From NCBI GenBank assembly GCA_038227745.1, contig JBBRPS010000110.1, positions 1 to 17,212 on the forward strand: a DNA stretch of 17,212 nt. Direction: 5' to 3'. The DNA is from DASPXY01 sp038227745 (GTDB lineage Bacteria > Planctomycetota > Planctomycetia > Gemmatales > Gemmataceae). The notes under the pieces are model-generated. The model worked only from the letters and a program-made list of their open reading frames with translations, was not told the origin of the DNA and made no database searches. The translations under genes and the position numbers were made by a program. This document shows, piece by piece, positions 1 to 8,500 of the stretch (position 1 is its first letter; the number at the start of each line of letters is the position of its first letter).

Positions 1-83
1 CCGGCGTGGCGCACGCAGGGGCTGCGGCCGGCCCGCGCAGGAAGCGGCAGACTGCCAGGCCCGGAGCGCGTTGGCTTGGCGCG

Positions 84-112
84 TGGCATGTTGCAAACCC
101 TATGCATATAAT
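84..112 (+). promoter_or_regulatory. Possible sigma-70-like promoter ahead of the DUF3592 gene
   Basis: A perfect TATAAT hexamer lies at 107-112, inside a short AT-rich patch (101-120) in otherwise GC-rich DNA. At 17-bp spacing the -35 position (84-89) reads TGGCAT, a poor match to TTGACA. Transcription would start near 119, about 50 bases before the GTG at 171. Only the -10 is convincing, so this is a weak call. Confidence 0.3.
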
Positions 113-170
113 GGGTTACACATGACAGTGCCATTCGTGTCTGGCAGCCATTGCCTGTGAAATCCACACC

Positions 171-593
171 GTGAAGCTCTTCGTCCGCACGCTGTCGGTT
201 GAGTCGTGGCCCACAACTGAAGGCGTCGTGAAGCGGTCGGAGCAGAAATCGAGGTTCTCCGGCCGGTTGGACTACGCAGCCCGCGTGGAATACCAATTCG
301 CAGTGGACGGAAAGGTCTACTCTTCCACCCAGATCCGCACACGCGGCACGAGCACGCGGCACGAGTTCGATTCGGCGGATGTGGTGAAACGTTACCCGGT
401 CGGACGAAAGGTTTCCGTGTACTTCAACCCGGATGCTCCCCAGGAAGCCTACCTCGAAGCCGGGGCGGACTTCATCAATTACGTCCTCATCATTAGCCCT
501 GCCGTGTTCGCCTTACTTTTTGGGATCGGGTTCATCGACTGTATTCGCCTGTCGCGGTCAATTTCTTCCAGTCGAACGAGTCGCGGCGGTTGA
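171..593 (+). CDS. DUF3592 domain-containing membrane protein
   Basis: A 140-residue protein with the DUF3592 pattern: SWPTTEGVV near residue 12, a beta-rich middle with YQFAVDGKVYSS, then YPVGRKVSVYFNPDAPQEAYLE, followed by a C-terminal hydrophobic helix (about residues 102-123, FINYVLIISPAVFALLFGIG). Family members are small bacterial membrane proteins of unknown function, and usually also have a transmembrane helix before the SWP motif. That helix is absent here: the frame is open upstream only to a stop at 123-125 and the extra residues are not strongly hydrophobic. The GTG at 171 is the best start although no clear ribosome-binding site precedes it. The gene may therefore be N-terminally truncated. 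The stop overlaps the possible TTG start of the next ORF, suggesting co-translation. Family assignment is fairly secure; function is unknown. Confidence 0.75.
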   Translation: MKLFVRTLSVESWPTTEGVVKRSEQKSRFSGRLDYAARVEYQFAVDGKVYSSTQIRTRGTSTRHEFDSADVVKRYPVGRKVSVYFNPDAPQEAYLEAGADFINYVLIISPAVFALLFGIGFIDCIRLSRSISSSRTSRGG

Positions 594-856
594 TACTTAA
601 ATCATACCTCAACATCCCATCGCCCGCCCAGGGCGCCGAGGTGCAACGCCTCAAGGACAAGGTGCTCCATCTGGAGGCGCGCGTGAAGGGGTTGGAGGTG
701 AGTCCGGCCGCGGATATCACCGTGCTCGGCGAGGCTCCGGCCGGGTGGGCGCTGGCGTACCACCGCAAGACCCGGTCCGTCGTCATCACCCGGCCGGACG
801 GAGTGCTGATCGACCTGGAAGTCTTCCCGCCCTTCTGGCCCGAGGACCGAGTCTGA
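590..856 (+). CDS. Short hypothetical protein with an N-terminal coiled coil
   Basis: An 88-residue ORF that I do not recognise. The TTG at 590 overlaps the preceding stop (TTGA), and an in-frame GTG at 641 is an alternative start giving 71 residues. Residues 17-36 (VQRLKDKVLHLEARVKGLEV) have the heptad look of a short coiled coil. The rest reads like a small beta domain (WALAYHRKTRSVVITRPDG) and ends in an aromatic tail. There is no signal peptide or membrane helix. It ends 54 bases before the convergent end of the phosphodiesterase gene. Composition is protein-like and the overlap with DUF3592 suggests an operon, but it could also be a remnant of a longer gene. Confidence 0.45.
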   Translation: MILKSYLNIPSPAQGAEVQRLKDKVLHLEARVKGLEVSPAADITVLGEAPAGWALAYHRKTRSVVITRPDGVLIDLEVFPPFWPEDRV

Positions 857-910
857 CCGGCAAGGCGGCGACACGGCAACCGCCCGGGCTGCGCCAGGTC
901 AACTTCACCT

Positions 911-2416
911 TCAGTCACTCGCCCGAAACGCCAGGGCGTGTGGCGCCCCCTTCTCCAGCGCCGCCCGCGCCCACGGCTCCCCGGCGTGGGCCAGGCAGTC
1001 GAGGACGGCCCGCCCGCGCACCGCGCGCAGGCGGTGCTTCATGAGTTCCAGCGCCGTCTCCGTCCGCGGGCTGGCCGCCAGCAGCGCCCCGGCCGCTTCC
1101 TCGAACTGCGGCGGCCCGATCTTGCGGGCCTCCTCGTCGCTCAGGGCCAGGTACTCGCGGCACAGCTTCTCTGCCGCCGCGCTGGGCCGCTGCTTCAGTG
1201 CCGGGAAGACCACCATCTTCACGCGAAAGTCGGTCCACGAGCGCGGGTTCTTCCAGCGCGGGTCGATGACCGGGTCCAGGGCGGGGTCGTCGCGCCACAG
1301 AGCCAAGCGGGCCGTGCGGGCGGCGTTCGGCGCCCCCAGCAGGATCAACGACCGGAGCGCCATCGCGCCGTCGAAGCCGTGATACATCCAGTTCTTGTGC
1401 AGGCTCCGCTGGCGGACGCGCTCTTCCAGGGCGGCGAAGGCTACCGGCGACGACGCCCTGGCGGCCAGCAGTTGCTCCGCCGCCCGCGCGCGGGCGCGGA
1501 TGCGCCGGCCCGAGGCCGCCCGGTCCGCCGCCGTCTCGGCCACGCGGTCCCAGTCCTCGGCGTTGCGGAGCGCCGCGATCAGTTCCGCCTCGCCCGGCAG
1601 TGGTGCGCCCGCCTGCCGCGGCGCCGCCCGCCTCGGCGACACGGGTCCCTCGGACAGCTTGCCCAGCTTGCGGCCCAGCGCGACGGCCACGCCGCGCGAG
1701 TCATCGACGATGACGCCGTCGCCGGGCTTCTTCAGGGCGGCGGCGATGGCGTCGGGGAAGACCTCGCTGCGGTCGGCGTACAGACCAGCCTTGTAGCGGC
1801 GCAGCTTCAGCCGGGCGTCGCGCAGGATCACGCCGCCGTTCTCCCCGTTGCAGTAGGCGACGTGGTCCCACAGATCCATGCGCGTGAGCAGCCGGGCGAT
1901 GGCCTGGTCGATGCCCGGCACCTTGATGTCCAGGTGCATCAGCCCGGCGTACTTGCGGTGCAGGTCGAAGACCTCCACCAGCGTGGGGATGCGGCACTGC
2001 CCGCCGAACCGCCCGGGGTTGCGGAACGGGAAGCGCTGCAACTCCTCCCAGGTGTAGTCGCTCACCTCCCCGTAAGCCTCCAGCAGCCGGTCGAGCATGT
2101 CGTCGTGGAAGACGACCAGCACGCTGTCCCTGGTGGCGCGGATGTCGAACTCGTTGCCGCCGCCACCCAACTCGAAGGTGGCGCGGAACGCCTCCAGGGT
2201 GTTCTCGTGGGCGTGCTCCGACGCGCCGCGGTGGCAGATGACATCGACGCCCCGGCGGCGCTGGGCGACGCGCTCGTGCCGGCGCTTTGCCTCGGCCGGC
2301 GTCTCCGCGGCGAGGGGAGCCCGATCGGCGCCGGGCGGGCTGAACCCGCCAGCGAACCCCCAGCCCGACCCGAGGACGAACAGGATTGCACTGAGACAGG
2401 GAAGGACGCTCTTCAT
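911..2416 (-). CDS. Secreted glycerophosphodiester phosphodiesterase (GDPD family) with a helical C-terminal half
   Basis: A 501-residue protein. Residues 1-24 form a Sec-type signal peptide (MKSVLPCLSAILFVLGSGWG), so it acts outside the cytoplasm. The GDPD barrel starts near residue 55 and shows the family motifs: CHRGAS (His62, Arg63), HENT (Glu71, Asn72), NEFDIRATRD (Glu89, Asp91), VVFHDD (His104) and HLDIKVPG (Lys165). Family enzymes hydrolyse glycerophosphodiesters to glycerol-3-phosphate and an alcohol using a divalent metal and two histidines; both histidines are present. Residues from about 270 to 501 are Ala/Leu/Arg-rich and look helical, perhaps HEAT-like; this makes the protein about twice the usual domain length. 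An AGGAG lies 11 bases before the ATG. No stop separates this frame from the PD40-like coding upstream, but no start codon lies between, so the ATG at 2416 stands. The substrate cannot be told from sequence. Confidence 0.88.
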   Translation of the reverse strand: MKSVLPCLSAILFVLGSGWGFAGGFSPPGADRAPLAAETPAEAKRRHERVAQRRRGVDVICHRGASEHAHENTLEAFRATFELGGGGNEFDIRATRDSVLVVFHDDMLDRLLEAYGEVSDYTWEELQRFPFRNPGRFGGQCRIPTLVEVFDLHRKYAGLMHLDIKVPGIDQAIARLLTRMDLWDHVAYCNGENGGVILRDARLKLRRYKAGLYADRSEVFPDAIAAALKKPGDGVIVDDSRGVAVALGRKLGKLSEGPVSPRRAAPRQAGAPLPGEAELIAALRNAEDWDRVAETAADRAASGRRIRARARAAEQLLAARASSPVAFAALEERVRQRSLHKNWMYHGFDGAMALRSLILLGAPNAARTARLALWRDDPALDPVIDPRWKNPRSWTDFRVKMVVFPALKQRPSAAAEKLCREYLALSDEEARKIGPPQFEEAAGALLAASPRTETALELMKHRLRAVRGRAVLDCLAHAGEPWARAALEKGAPHALAFRASD

Positions 2417-2590
2417 CGGGGTCGATGCTCCTGAACGTTGTCCGCCGGGGCGGTCGTCGGCGCCGCGGGCGCCTGGGCCGTCCGCCTCAAGGCCGCCGCC
2501 CCACTTCGGCGCGTCGCTGACGAAGGCGAAGCGCTTGCCGTCGAGCGACCAGGAGTTGATGTTATAGTGGAGGCAGTTGACTTCTTCCTC
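2417..2590 (-). pseudogene. Remnant of a PD40 (TolB-like) beta-propeller protein
   Basis: Directly upstream of the phosphodiesterase ATG, and in the same frame, the minus strand encodes NINSWSLDGKRFAFVSDA (about 2513-2566). This matches the PD40 repeat consensus (WSPDGKRIAFVSD) of TolB-type propellers. It is followed by a low-complexity Gly/Ala/Asp tail running into the ATG with no stop codon. It is preceded by the inverted-repeat element, where the similarity ends. Only one repeat survives and there is no start codon, so this is the cut-off C-terminal end of a propeller gene. That it is a remnant, not part of the phosphodiesterase, is inferred. Confidence 0.5.
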
Positions 2591-2708
2591 CCCTCGCCCC
2601 TGTACTCGGGGGAGATGGGTCGGGGGAGAGGGGTTGGCACGCGGTCAAGCCCCCTCGCCCCCGAGTACAGGGGCGAGGGGGGAACAACTGAACCGCCTGC
2701 GGTATAAC
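2561..2708. repeat. Long imperfect inverted repeat with a perfect 23-bp core (REP/MITE-like)
   Basis: The arms 2590-2612 and 2658-2680 are perfect reverse complements (core TGTACTCGGGGG and partner CCCCCGAGTACA). Similarity continues outward in imperfect form to GTTATA at 2561-2566 and its complement TATAAC at 2703-2708, giving arms of about 50 bp around a 45-bp G-rich centre. The centre can partly pair with the right arm as well. It contains no coding sequence. It lies between two divergent gene remnants. It could be an intergenic palindromic repeat, a small non-autonomous element or a strong RNA hairpin. Confidence 0.8.
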
Positions 2709-2727
2709 GTCGAGAGCGGAGTCCGGC

Positions 2728-2817
2728 AACCCCATCCAGCGCACCCGCGTGACCGACAAGGGGCTGTTTCGCTTGAAGGGCCTGACCGGTCTGCGGCGGG
2801 TGGTTGAAAGGAGAGTC
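2728..2817 (+). pseudogene. Leucine-rich-repeat protein remnant
   Basis: The plus strand encodes TRVTDKGLFRLKGLTGLRRV (2743-2802). This matches the repeat unit of planctomycete LRR proteins (TxVTDAGLxxLxGLxxLRxL). Only about one repeat remains. It runs in frame, without a stop, into the ATG at 2818, and a GTG at 2749 could give the downstream protein an artificial 23-residue extension. The ribosome-binding site and signal peptide at 2818 argue against that extension. Upstream the match fades within the inverted repeat. Confidence 0.5.
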
Positions 2818-4203
2818 ATGAGATCGCTTGCCGGAGGGGCGGCCCTGCTGTTGCTGCTGCCCGTGCCTGCCGTTTCGGGAGCCACAGGCGAGCCGGCGAA
2901 GGCGCCGAGCGCCGAGCGGCTCCGGGAGGAGCTGGCGTACACGGTCGGCGTCCAGGCGTACATCTATGGCTACCCCGTCGTCGAGATGTACCGGGCGCGC
3001 TTCCTCCACGTCTACTCCCCAAAGAACAAGGAGCGGACGCCTCTCAACCGTTTCCATCACCGCCGGCGCCTCCTCGACGCCTCCTTCAGCGGGGTCGTCT
3101 CGCCGAACAACGACACGCTGTATTCCTCGGCGTGGCTGGACCTCTCCGCGGGGCCGGTCCTCCTGAGCGTGCCCGACACCAAGGGCCGCTATTACTGCTT
3201 CCAGATGCTCGACTTCTACACGAACAGCTTCGCCCATGTCGGCAAGCGGACCACGGGGACGAAGGCGGGGACGTTCGCCATCGTCGGCCCCGGGTGGAAG
3301 GGCGCGCCGCCGCCGGGCGCCCGGCGGGTCGATGCCCCCACCAATGCCGTCTGGCTCCTCGGCCGCACCTTGGTGGACGGCAAAGACGACCTCCCGGCGG
3401 TCCACGCCTTGCAGGACCGCTACACGCTGACGCCGCTGGGTCCGCAGGGCAACAAGACCGGGTCGTCGGCCGCGCCCGCTTACGACCCGTCGGAGCCGTT
3501 GCCGTTTTTTGAATTCCTGAATGCGGCCCTGCATGAGAACCCGCCGCCGGCGCGCGAGGCTGCCCTGATGCGCCTGTTCGCACGGGTCGGGGTCGGGCCG
3601 GACAGGGCGTTCCGCGTGGACAAACTCGATCGCGCGACGGCGACGGGGCTGCGGCGCGCGGTCGAAACCGGCCGGCGCATCCTTGCGGTGGGTCTTGACG
3701 GGTTCGGCGTCTCGGTCAACGGCTGGCACTACCCGCCTGCGGAGGTCGGCAACTTCGGCGACAATCACCTGCTGAGAGGAACGGTCGCGATGAAGTTGCT
3801 CGCGGCCCTGCCGCCGGAGGAGGCCGTCTATCCCACCGCGGAGACCGACGGCAAGGGCCAGCAGCTGAACGGCAAGTATCGGTATGTGCTGCGCATGGAG
3901 AAGGGGCAGTTGCCGCCGGTCGAGGCGTTCTGGTCGCTGACGCTGTACCGCCTCCCGGAACGCCTCTTCGCGGCCAACGCCATGGATCGGTACGCCATCG
4001 GCGACCGGACGAAAGGGCTGACGTACGGGGCGGACGGTTCGCTGGAGATCTACATCCAGCACGGTTCGCCCGGGAAGGATCGAGAGGCCAACTGGCTCGC
4101 GGCGCCCGCGGGTGAATTCTGCTTGACCTTGCGTGCCTTCTTGCCGCGGCAGGGGATGCGAACGGGCGTCTGGCGAGCGCCTCCGGTGCAGCGCGTGGAG
4201 TGA
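2818..4203 (+). CDS. Exported DUF1254/DUF1214 domain-containing protein
   Basis: A 461-residue protein starting at an ATG with AAGGAGA just upstream. A signal peptide follows (MRSLAGGAALLLLLPVPAVSG, residues 1-21), so it is exported. The DUF1254 part (about 40-190) shows GVQAYIYGYPVVEMYR, VVSPNNDTLYSSAWLDLS and RYYCFQMLDFYTNSF. The DUF1214 part (about 300-450) shows GWHYPPAEVGNFGDN, PPVEAFWSLTLY, LEIYIQHGSPG and NWLAAPAGEFCLTLRAF. Proteins with these paired domains are widespread in bacteria; their biochemical role is not settled. Length and domain order fit a complete gene. The in-frame GTG at 2749 would add LRR-like residues before the signal peptide and is rejected. It stands alone between two stretches of gene debris, so no operon partner is visible. 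Confidence 0.87.
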   Translation: MRSLAGGAALLLLLPVPAVSGATGEPAKAPSAERLREELAYTVGVQAYIYGYPVVEMYRARFLHVYSPKNKERTPLNRFHHRRRLLDASFSGVVSPNNDTLYSSAWLDLSAGPVLLSVPDTKGRYYCFQMLDFYTNSFAHVGKRTTGTKAGTFAIVGPGWKGAPPPGARRVDAPTNAVWLLGRTLVDGKDDLPAVHALQDRYTLTPLGPQGNKTGSSAAPAYDPSEPLPFFEFLNAALHENPPPAREAALMRLFARVGVGPDRAFRVDKLDRATATGLRRAVETGRRILAVGLDGFGVSVNGWHYPPAEVGNFGDNHLLRGTVAMKLLAALPPEEAVYPTAETDGKGQQLNGKYRYVLRMEKGQLPPVEAFWSLTLYRLPERLFAANAMDRYAIGDRTKGLTYGADGSLEIYIQHGSPGKDREANWLAAPAGEFCLTLRAFLPRQGMRTGVWRAPPVQRVE

Positions 4204-4245
4204 GAGGCTGTCCCCACGTAGTTCGCCAGCCTGGCCGAGACGTGA

Positions 4246-4485
4246 CCCAACGCCTGCCGGCAGGCGGAGGGCGCGGGGGAGTTCCATAACCCCATCGGCA
4301 TCGCCGTCAGCAAGGCCGACCACGTCTTTGTCGCCGACTTCAACAACCGCCGCGTGCAACAGTTCGACGCCGACGGGAAGTTCCTGGCCGCCTTCGCGGT
4401 CCCCGGCAAGCCCGGCGGCATCGCCCTCGACGCCGCCGGCCGCATCTACCTGTCGTTGTGGGGTCCGGGCCGCAGAGGTTCGTGA
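4246..4485 (+). pseudogene. NHL-repeat propeller remnant
   Basis: Between an in-frame stop at 4243-4245 and one at 4483-4485 the plus strand encodes NPIGIAVSKADHVFVADFNN (4288-4347), then RRVQQFDADGKFLAAFAVPG, then GGIALDAAGRIYLS. This is one NHL repeat and most of a second (consensus P.GIAVD..G.VYVAD..N.RVQ.F...G). There is no start codon or ribosome-binding site, and the similarity stops near 4455. NHL proteins form six-bladed propellers, so this is a small internal piece. It is probably debris of a secreted NHL protein. Confidence 0.6.
4251..4266. repeat. Perfect 16-bp palindrome
   Basis: CGCCTGCCGGCAGGCG is its own reverse complement. It sits 47 bases after the DUF1254 gene and at the left edge of the NHL remnant. 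It could form a small hairpin without a T tract, or mark a recombination junction or protein-binding site. No function can be assigned from one copy. Confidence 0.5.
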
Positions 4486-4590
4486 CCTTGCCGCCGATCT
4501 GCTTCGCCACCGCCTCGAAGACCGCCTCCTCGTGCGCGAAGAGTAATGCGAGGGCGCGCTGTTGTTCCGGCGGGCGGCCCGGGGCGGCGG
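4460..4590 (-). pseudogene. Probable remnant of an LRR-protein N-terminal region
   Basis: The minus strand reads EQQRALALLFAHEEAVFEAV then AKQIGGKVTNLCGPDP (about 4460-4567) with no stop. The pattern of acidic helix followed by GGKVT resembles the segment just before the first repeat in planctomycete LRR proteins. That likeness is from memory of the family and not certain. There is no convincing start, and on its other side it abuts the NHL remnant near 4460. From here to the sigma gene (4591-4664) I see nothing. Confidence 0.3.
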
Positions 4591-4664
4591 CGGGCGGCTA
4601 GCGATTTGACGGTAGCATCACGATGATTACTACTGGCCCCAGCTGAGGCAGACGGCCTGGAAGC

Positions 4665-5261
4665 TCACTCCGGACTCGCCTCGTCCAGGCCCAACTCGAT
4701 TGCAACGCGGTCCAGGGCCCGCGCTAGTTGCTTCTTCAAAGCCTCCTTGCTGCCGCCCACCTCCGCGGCGACAGCGGCCCAGCCGTGACCGCGGTTGCGC
4801 AGCTCGACCAGCCGCCGTTCTTCCGGCGAGAGCCGCCGCTGCACCTCCTCCAACAGGTCCTTCGCCGCCACGTGCTGACTCGGGCTCGAACCAGAGGCCA
4901 CGAGCGCATCCTGGTCCAGGCCGCCTTCCGTCACGCGGCGGTTGTCGCGGCGCTCGGCCCGCTGCCGACGCACTTGACTGACCACCTTGTTGCGGGCCAT
5001 CGACGCCAGTAATTTCAGGAGCTGCTCGGGCCGATCCAGCTCGTACTCCCCTGAGGCTGCCCGCAGGAAGAAGCTGGCCAGCACCGACTGACAGATGTCC
5101 ATCGAATCCAGGGCCGCGTTCAGCCGGGTGTCGCCCAGGCGGAAGCGCACGGCGCGGCGGATGGTCGGCTCGTACAGCTGGACCAGTTCCGTCGCCGCGT
5201 CCTGGTCGCCGGCGCGCACACGGCGGATGAGATCCTGGAACGACGGGTCAGCGGCCGGCAT
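4665..5261 (-). CDS. ECF-type RNA polymerase sigma factor (planctomycete sigma70_ECF group)
   Basis: A 198-residue sigma factor with only regions 2 and 4. Region 2 spans about residues 10-105: AATELVQLYEPTIRRAVRFR, then DSMDICQSVLASFF, then QLLKLLASMARNKVVSQVRR, which covers core binding and -10 recognition. After a linker, region 4 (about 138-193) has LSPEERRLVELRNRGHGWAA and the helix-turn-helix VAAEVGGSKEALKKQLARAL for -35 recognition. The ATG at 5261 is preceded by GGAG at about 9 bases. No anti-sigma gene is adjacent; in planctomycetes such sigma factors are often found near Ser/Thr kinases, and one lies 6 kb away here. The gene is divergent from the protease/RTX gene, with a 292-bp gap that contains the first copy of a duplicated element, so a regulatory link is plausible but inferred. 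Confidence 0.92.
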   Translation of the reverse strand: MPAADPSFQDLIRRVRAGDQDAATELVQLYEPTIRRAVRFRLGDTRLNAALDSMDICQSVLASFFLRAASGEYELDRPEQLLKLLASMARNKVVSQVRRQRAERRDNRRVTEGGLDQDALVASGSSPSQHVAAKDLLEEVQRRLSPEERRLVELRNRGHGWAAVAAEVGGSKEALKKQLARALDRVAIELGLDEASPE

Positions 5262-5332
5262 GGGGGATCTCCGGGCACACGGGGCTGTCTAACCTGTGCA
5301 TCATACGCCTCCCCTTCCCCGGCGCCCACCGA

Positions 5333-5439
5333 ATTCTTGCCCGGTTCCGCCGCCCTGCGGTGCCTTGCGCGGGGCGGCGAAAAAGAATTCCGCGAACTCT
5401 TGTCCCGCGCGGCCGGGGGAATGCGATGGATTAAGTGAG
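5333..5439 (+). promoter_or_regulatory. Duplicated upstream element, copy A
   Basis: This 107-bp stretch matches copy B (10569-10673) at about 87% by hand alignment, with two single-base gaps. The 5' 16 bases (ATTCTTGCCCGGTTCC), a 13-base block GAATTCCGCGAAC, and a 30-base block at 5401-5430 ending GGGGAATGCGATGGA are identical. It ends 114 bases before the protease/RTX start codon. Shared position before two LEDRLVP genes suggests a promoter or 5' leader. GCGAAC could be an ECF -35 element, but no -10 is obvious. An ATG in the element opens only a two-codon ORF here. Confidence 0.55.
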
Positions 5440-5553
5440 TGGGCCACCCGAGAGCTGCCCGGTGAAGGCAGAACCCATCCAGGCCCTTCTCCCCGCCCAG
5501 CACCTGCGGCGGGAACGCGCTCTACCTCCCCCGAATCCCCACAGGAGTTCCCC

Positions 5554-8500
5554 ATGAATAAGTTTCTTGCGCGGCTGTTCGGACCCAAAAACGCCCGCCC
5601 GGCACGTCGCCCGGAAGCCCGTCGGGACAACCGCGCCCGGCTAAACCTCGAGCACCTGGAAGACCGCCTGGTGCCGGTTGTCGGAGCGTTGAACCCAGCC
5701 CAAGTGGTGGACCCAGGGACCGGGTTTGATGGAGTGGTCAAGCTCGACATTCTCCGGGTGAATTCGCCTCCCGGCATCACCTTTACCGGGACGGGAGTGT
5801 TGTTGCCCACCGGCCGACACATCCTCACCGCAGCCCACAACCTAACGCCCCTGGAAGGCGGCACAGGGCTCGATGCGTATAGCGTTAACGTCAGTTTCAG
5901 CCTGCCTGAGAACCGACGCGTCACAATGAGCGTCGGGCGGCGCGACTACCACATCCATCCGTTGTGGAGCGGCGCAGACAACGCCCCGTACGACCTGGCG
6001 ATCCTTACCCTCCCGACGCCGGCACCCGGCGCGGCGGAGCGGTATCCCCTCTACAACCCGGCCCAGTCCGGCCCGGAAGAGGGAAAAATCTTTCAGTTCG
6101 TCGGGTACGGCCGCTCTGGGACCGGAGCAACGGGGCAACTGGGCGCAGAAACGGGTGGCACAAAGCGCACGGGTTGGAACCACGCCAGCCGGGTCTGGTC
6201 CGGCGGCCTGTCTGCGGACTTCGACAGCGGTAAGGGGAAGGACAACTTTTACCGGGACCCGAACTATCTCGGTGAGCAAGAGGCAGGGGGCGCCCAGGGC
6301 GATTCCGGCGGGCCGGCGTTCATCAATGGCGGCATCGCGGGCATCATGTCACTTGAGCTGGACATGAACCGTGACGGCAAAATCGGTAACTTCGGGGACG
6401 TGACCGTATTCACCCACGTGGCCCCCGAAGCCCCGTGGATCAATGAGGTGATTGCCCGGCCCGGCGACGTGAACGTGGACATGCCCACCTACCCGGAAGG
6501 GGGTAGCCACGGGGACTACGACGGGGACGGGAGGGCCGACGACCGGAGGGGGGATGGCGTACCGGACGACATCGAGGCGCGCCGGGTCGGGAACGATATC
6601 CAGATCCGTATCAACGGCGCGGTCATCACCACGGTCCCAGTCGATCAGGTCTTTGAAATCAACATCCGGGGCTCGACCGACGCCGAAACCCTCACCGTGG
6701 TCGGCGACCTCGGGGTGACCGTCAACTTTTACGGCAGAGGCGACCTCTTGAGGCCCGCCGGGAAGCCCCTCAACTTCTACGGCCCGGAGGGCACCAACCG
6801 CCTAGTGTACGTCGGGAACGGCTTGCAGGACGGTTCGCACTCGGTGTTCCCGCTCACCTACGAGGGGCAAGGCGAGGGGCGGGTGACAGTCGGCGGGACC
6901 TCGGTCCGGTACGTCGGCCTGGCGACCACGGAGGTGAGCATCCGGGGCGTCCCGAATCTCAGCCTCGCCAGGTCGGCCAGGAGCAACGGCCAAAGCGAGG
7001 TCCTGACGATCGACGGCCGCAGCCCCGGCCAGACCCGGGTGCGGGTGGATGTGGGGGGGGCCGTCCTCTTCGCTCCCTTCATCGTGGACAATACGACCAA
7101 CCTGGTGATCCAATCGGGCGGCACCCCTCTCGCGATCAACGTGGACGCCTCGGCCGACACTACCTTCCGCGGCAACGTCGGCCTGGCGACAGTCACCCTC
7201 GCCGACGGGGCCTACGGACAGATCACCGGACTGGGTCTGGCGGCCATCCGGTACAAGTACGCCGACACGGAGGCCGTGACGATCACCACCGGCACGGCCG
7301 ACGGCAACGTCATCAACGTGTTGCAAAATGGCGTCACCACCACCCTGGTCGGCAGCGCCCGCACCACGGTCAACGTCGGCGACGGCAACCAGGGCGTCCA
7401 GGGCATCCTGGGTACGCTGAACATCCAAAACCCGCCGTCCTACACCGACCTGAACATCTATGACTCCAACGACGGCGGGAGCCGCACCGCCACGCTGAGC
7501 GAGAGCAGCCTCACCGGCCTCGCGCCGGCGGCGATCAACTACCAGCAGCGCGATCTCAGCTCTCTGACGGTCTACGGCGGCAGCGGCGGCAACACCTTCA
7601 CCGTCGTCAACACGCCCAGCTTCCTGAACGGCCGCCCGACCACCCTCAACGCGGGCACCGGCATGGACACCGTGCTGGTACAGGCGACCACGGGGCCGTT
7701 GAGCATCAACGGCCGCGGTGGCGAGGATCTCGTCGTGATCGGCAGTGGCGTCAACCACGTCCAGAACATCCAGGGAGGTGTGAGTGTCGTCAACCCGGCC
7801 GCCGACGGCTCCACCGCCCTCTTCATCCTTGACAGCCTCGACTCCGTGTCGCGGCCCGAGGTGCGCGTCGATCGCGACAGGATTACCGGCCTGGCCCCGG
7901 CGACGATCTCTTACGACGGCAGAGCCCTCCGCTCCCTGTACGTCTACGGGGGGACTGGCGGCAACGCCTTCACCGTCGTCAACACCCCCTGGAACTCGGG
8001 CGGCGTCTACACTCTGCTCGGCATCGGTGCCGGCTCAGTCCCCGACACTGTGAACGTCCAGGCCACCACGGGGCGACTCCTGGTCGGCGGCGACGCCAAC
8101 GATGGGGTCACCCTGGGCAATGCCGGCAGCGTTCAGGACTTCTGGGGAGAGGTGACCGTCTTCGGTGCCGGCTCGCTCGTGGTCGATGATTCCGCCGACA
8201 CAGCGGCCCGGAACGCGACCATCGCCTTCAACCCGGACACCGCCAATACGGACATAACCGGCCTGGCACCGACGGCAATCCATTCCAGGGTGGCCGGCCT
8301 GGAGGTCCGGGGCGGCAGCGTGGCCGACACGTTCAACGTCCGGAGCACCGCGGCCGGCACCGCGGTGACCATCGACGCCGGTGCCGGCGACGACACGGTC
8401 AACGTCGGCAATAGCGCGAACACCCTGGACGACATCCGCGGCGCGCTGACGATCCCGGATCAGACCGACTGGAGCCGGCCCAGCGTCTACGACGGCAACA

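Noticed and set aside
938..2434. 498-residue open frame on the plus strand
   Set aside because: It mirrors the glycerophosphodiesterase gene, is Arg/Gln/Pro-rich and lacks any motif.
2413..4359. 648-residue open frame on the minus strand
   Set aside because: It is antisense to the DUF1254 gene and runs through the inverted repeat; composition is that of a shadow frame.
5296..5553. N-terminal extension of the protease/RTX gene
   Set aside because: It would translate the duplicated upstream element. The ATG at 5554 has a good ribosome-binding site and puts LEDRLVP at the same residues as in the second protein.
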